DNA of 64,000 nucleotides from Desulfobacteraceae bacterium. GTDB lineage: Bacteria > Desulfobacterota > Desulfobacteria > Desulfobacterales > Desulfolunaceae. The translations under genes and the position numbers were made by a program. Positions 63,424-64,000 of this stretch are shown here, piece by piece. The stretch lies in the NCBI GenBank assembly GCA_013619155.1, contig JABXKT010000003.1, positions 1-64,000 of the forward strand. The letters are read 5' to 3'. Each line of letters begins with the position of its first letter. Position 1 is the first letter of the stretch. Under the pieces are notes generated by a model. It was not told where the DNA came from and did not search any database. It saw only the letters and a program-made list of their open reading frames with translations.

Positions 63424-64000
63424 TTAGCCCTTCCCTACCCGGCATCGCCCCTTCTTAGGTATGGCACCCTCGCACCAGTCTGCGTAGAGGGCCTCTTGCT
63501 CATCTAAAATATCACGCAATATATCTAAGGTGGTCAACGGATTCATGAGAACACTGCGAAGCACCACCACCTTTCCGGTGGGGGACCCCGGAAACACCGT
63601 CTCCAGTTCGAGGACGGTACGGGAGACGAAACTATTGCCCGCCTCCCGCTGCTCCTGCTGAAGGGTCCGGTTCACCTCATTCAAATGGTCATTAAGCGCT
63701 AAGATCCGTTCTGGGGAGGCCGTGGCCAGCTCCTCCCGCATGGCACGGGGGCAGATACGGTAGGTGAGGATATTCAGCTCCGGGGCCGTCACCAGTTGGA
63801 AGAGGTCCCGTCCTTGAATCTCTTCGGCAAAGTCTCGGGCCAGCTCGATGCCATGGTCGATGAGCATGCCGTAGCCACGACTGCCCATGATTTTAAAGGC
63901 GCTATCGAGAATCAGACAGTTGGCCTCACGGGAACCGGCCAGGGTCTTGCTGCCCAGATCCACGCTCCCCTTTCGAATAATATAGTTGGCATTGTAGGCC
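63424..64000 (-). CDS. PLP-dependent decarboxylase, C-terminal part (PanP-like; cut by window edge)
   Basis: The last 191 codons of a group II pyridoxal-phosphate decarboxylase; coding continues past 64000 (AYNANYIIRKGSVDLGSK at the edge). ANYIIRKGSVDLGSKTLAGS and GSRGYGMLIDHGIELAR match PanP-type aspartate/glutamate decarboxylases, which make beta-alanine for pantothenate or GABA. The catalytic Lys lies outside the window, so activity cannot be judged. Confidence 0.75.
   Translation of the reverse strand, partial: AYNANYIIRKGSVDLGSKTLAGSREANCLILDSAFKIMGSRGYGMLIDHGIELARDFAEEIQGRDLFQLVTAPELNILTYRICPRAMREELATASPERILALNDHLNEVNRTLQQEQREAGNSFVSRTVLELETVFPGSPTGKVVVLRSVLMNPLTTLDILRDILDEQEALYADWCEGAIPKKGRCRVGKG

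Overview
This 64 kb window looks like the chromosome of an anaerobic, sulfate-reducer-like Desulfobacterota bacterium, probably Desulfobacterales. The evidence is a tetrahaem cytochrome c3-type protein, a complex I operon with no NADH-input subunits (nuoEFG), indolepyruvate:ferredoxin oxidoreductase, GTP-type PEP carboxykinase, CarD, Mn-type pyrophosphatase and a DUF6178 protein. The lineage is inferred from gene content; no rRNA gene is present.

Layout. 0-6.7 kb is an accessory stretch: a dihaem cytochrome with a GAT microsatellite, a tetrahaem cytochrome, a decayed IscB (ISC-type) element, an intact REP-associated tyrosine transposase (RAYT), and a CadC-like metal sensor beside a metal permease. 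6.7-15 kb holds a radical SAM protein, a TauE/SafE exporter, an acyl-CoA dehydrogenase fused to a rubredoxin-like domain, an RlmK-like methyltransferase, a Smr-domain protein with internal repeats and an OmpA-family protein. 15.1-26.9 kb is one long minus-strand complex I operon (nuoABCD-HIJK, an extra MrpD-like antiporter subunit, an 81-aa membrane protein, a NuoL-like subunit, nuoM, nuoN).

27.5-42.1 kb is an information-processing block: rluD, carD, ppaC, pth, rplY, prs, tRNA-Gln, ispE, a DUF1844 gene, rsmI, yraN, rnhB, rplS, an RNA methyltransferase, trmD, rimM, khpA, rpsP, ffh, and the divergent rlmN. 42.2-54.3 kb holds a ThiI/MnmA-like sulfurtransferase, an exported hypothetical protein, a GAF / atypical-kinase / universal-stress-protein operon, a DUF6178 protein, a Na+/solute symporter, pckG and rdgB. 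54.9-64 kb has iorAB, a K+ channel, an MFS transporter, a divergent ArsR/ArsP pair, a pyruvate-kinase C-domain protein and the 3' part of a PanP-like decarboxylase that runs off the window.

Dispersed repeats tie the window together. Family 1 is about 170 bp with a near-perfect 30-bp central palindrome (seven copies plus a fragment, all intergenic). Two inverted copies flank the RAYT gene, suggesting a RAYT-mobilised repeat system. Family 2 is about 90 bp; one copy sits inside the nuo operon between nuoC and nuoD. The strongest leads for unusual biology are the complex I with four antiporter-type subunits and no EFG module, the RAYT/repeat system, the GAF-kinase-USP cassette and the acyl-CoA dehydrogenase-rubredoxin fusion.
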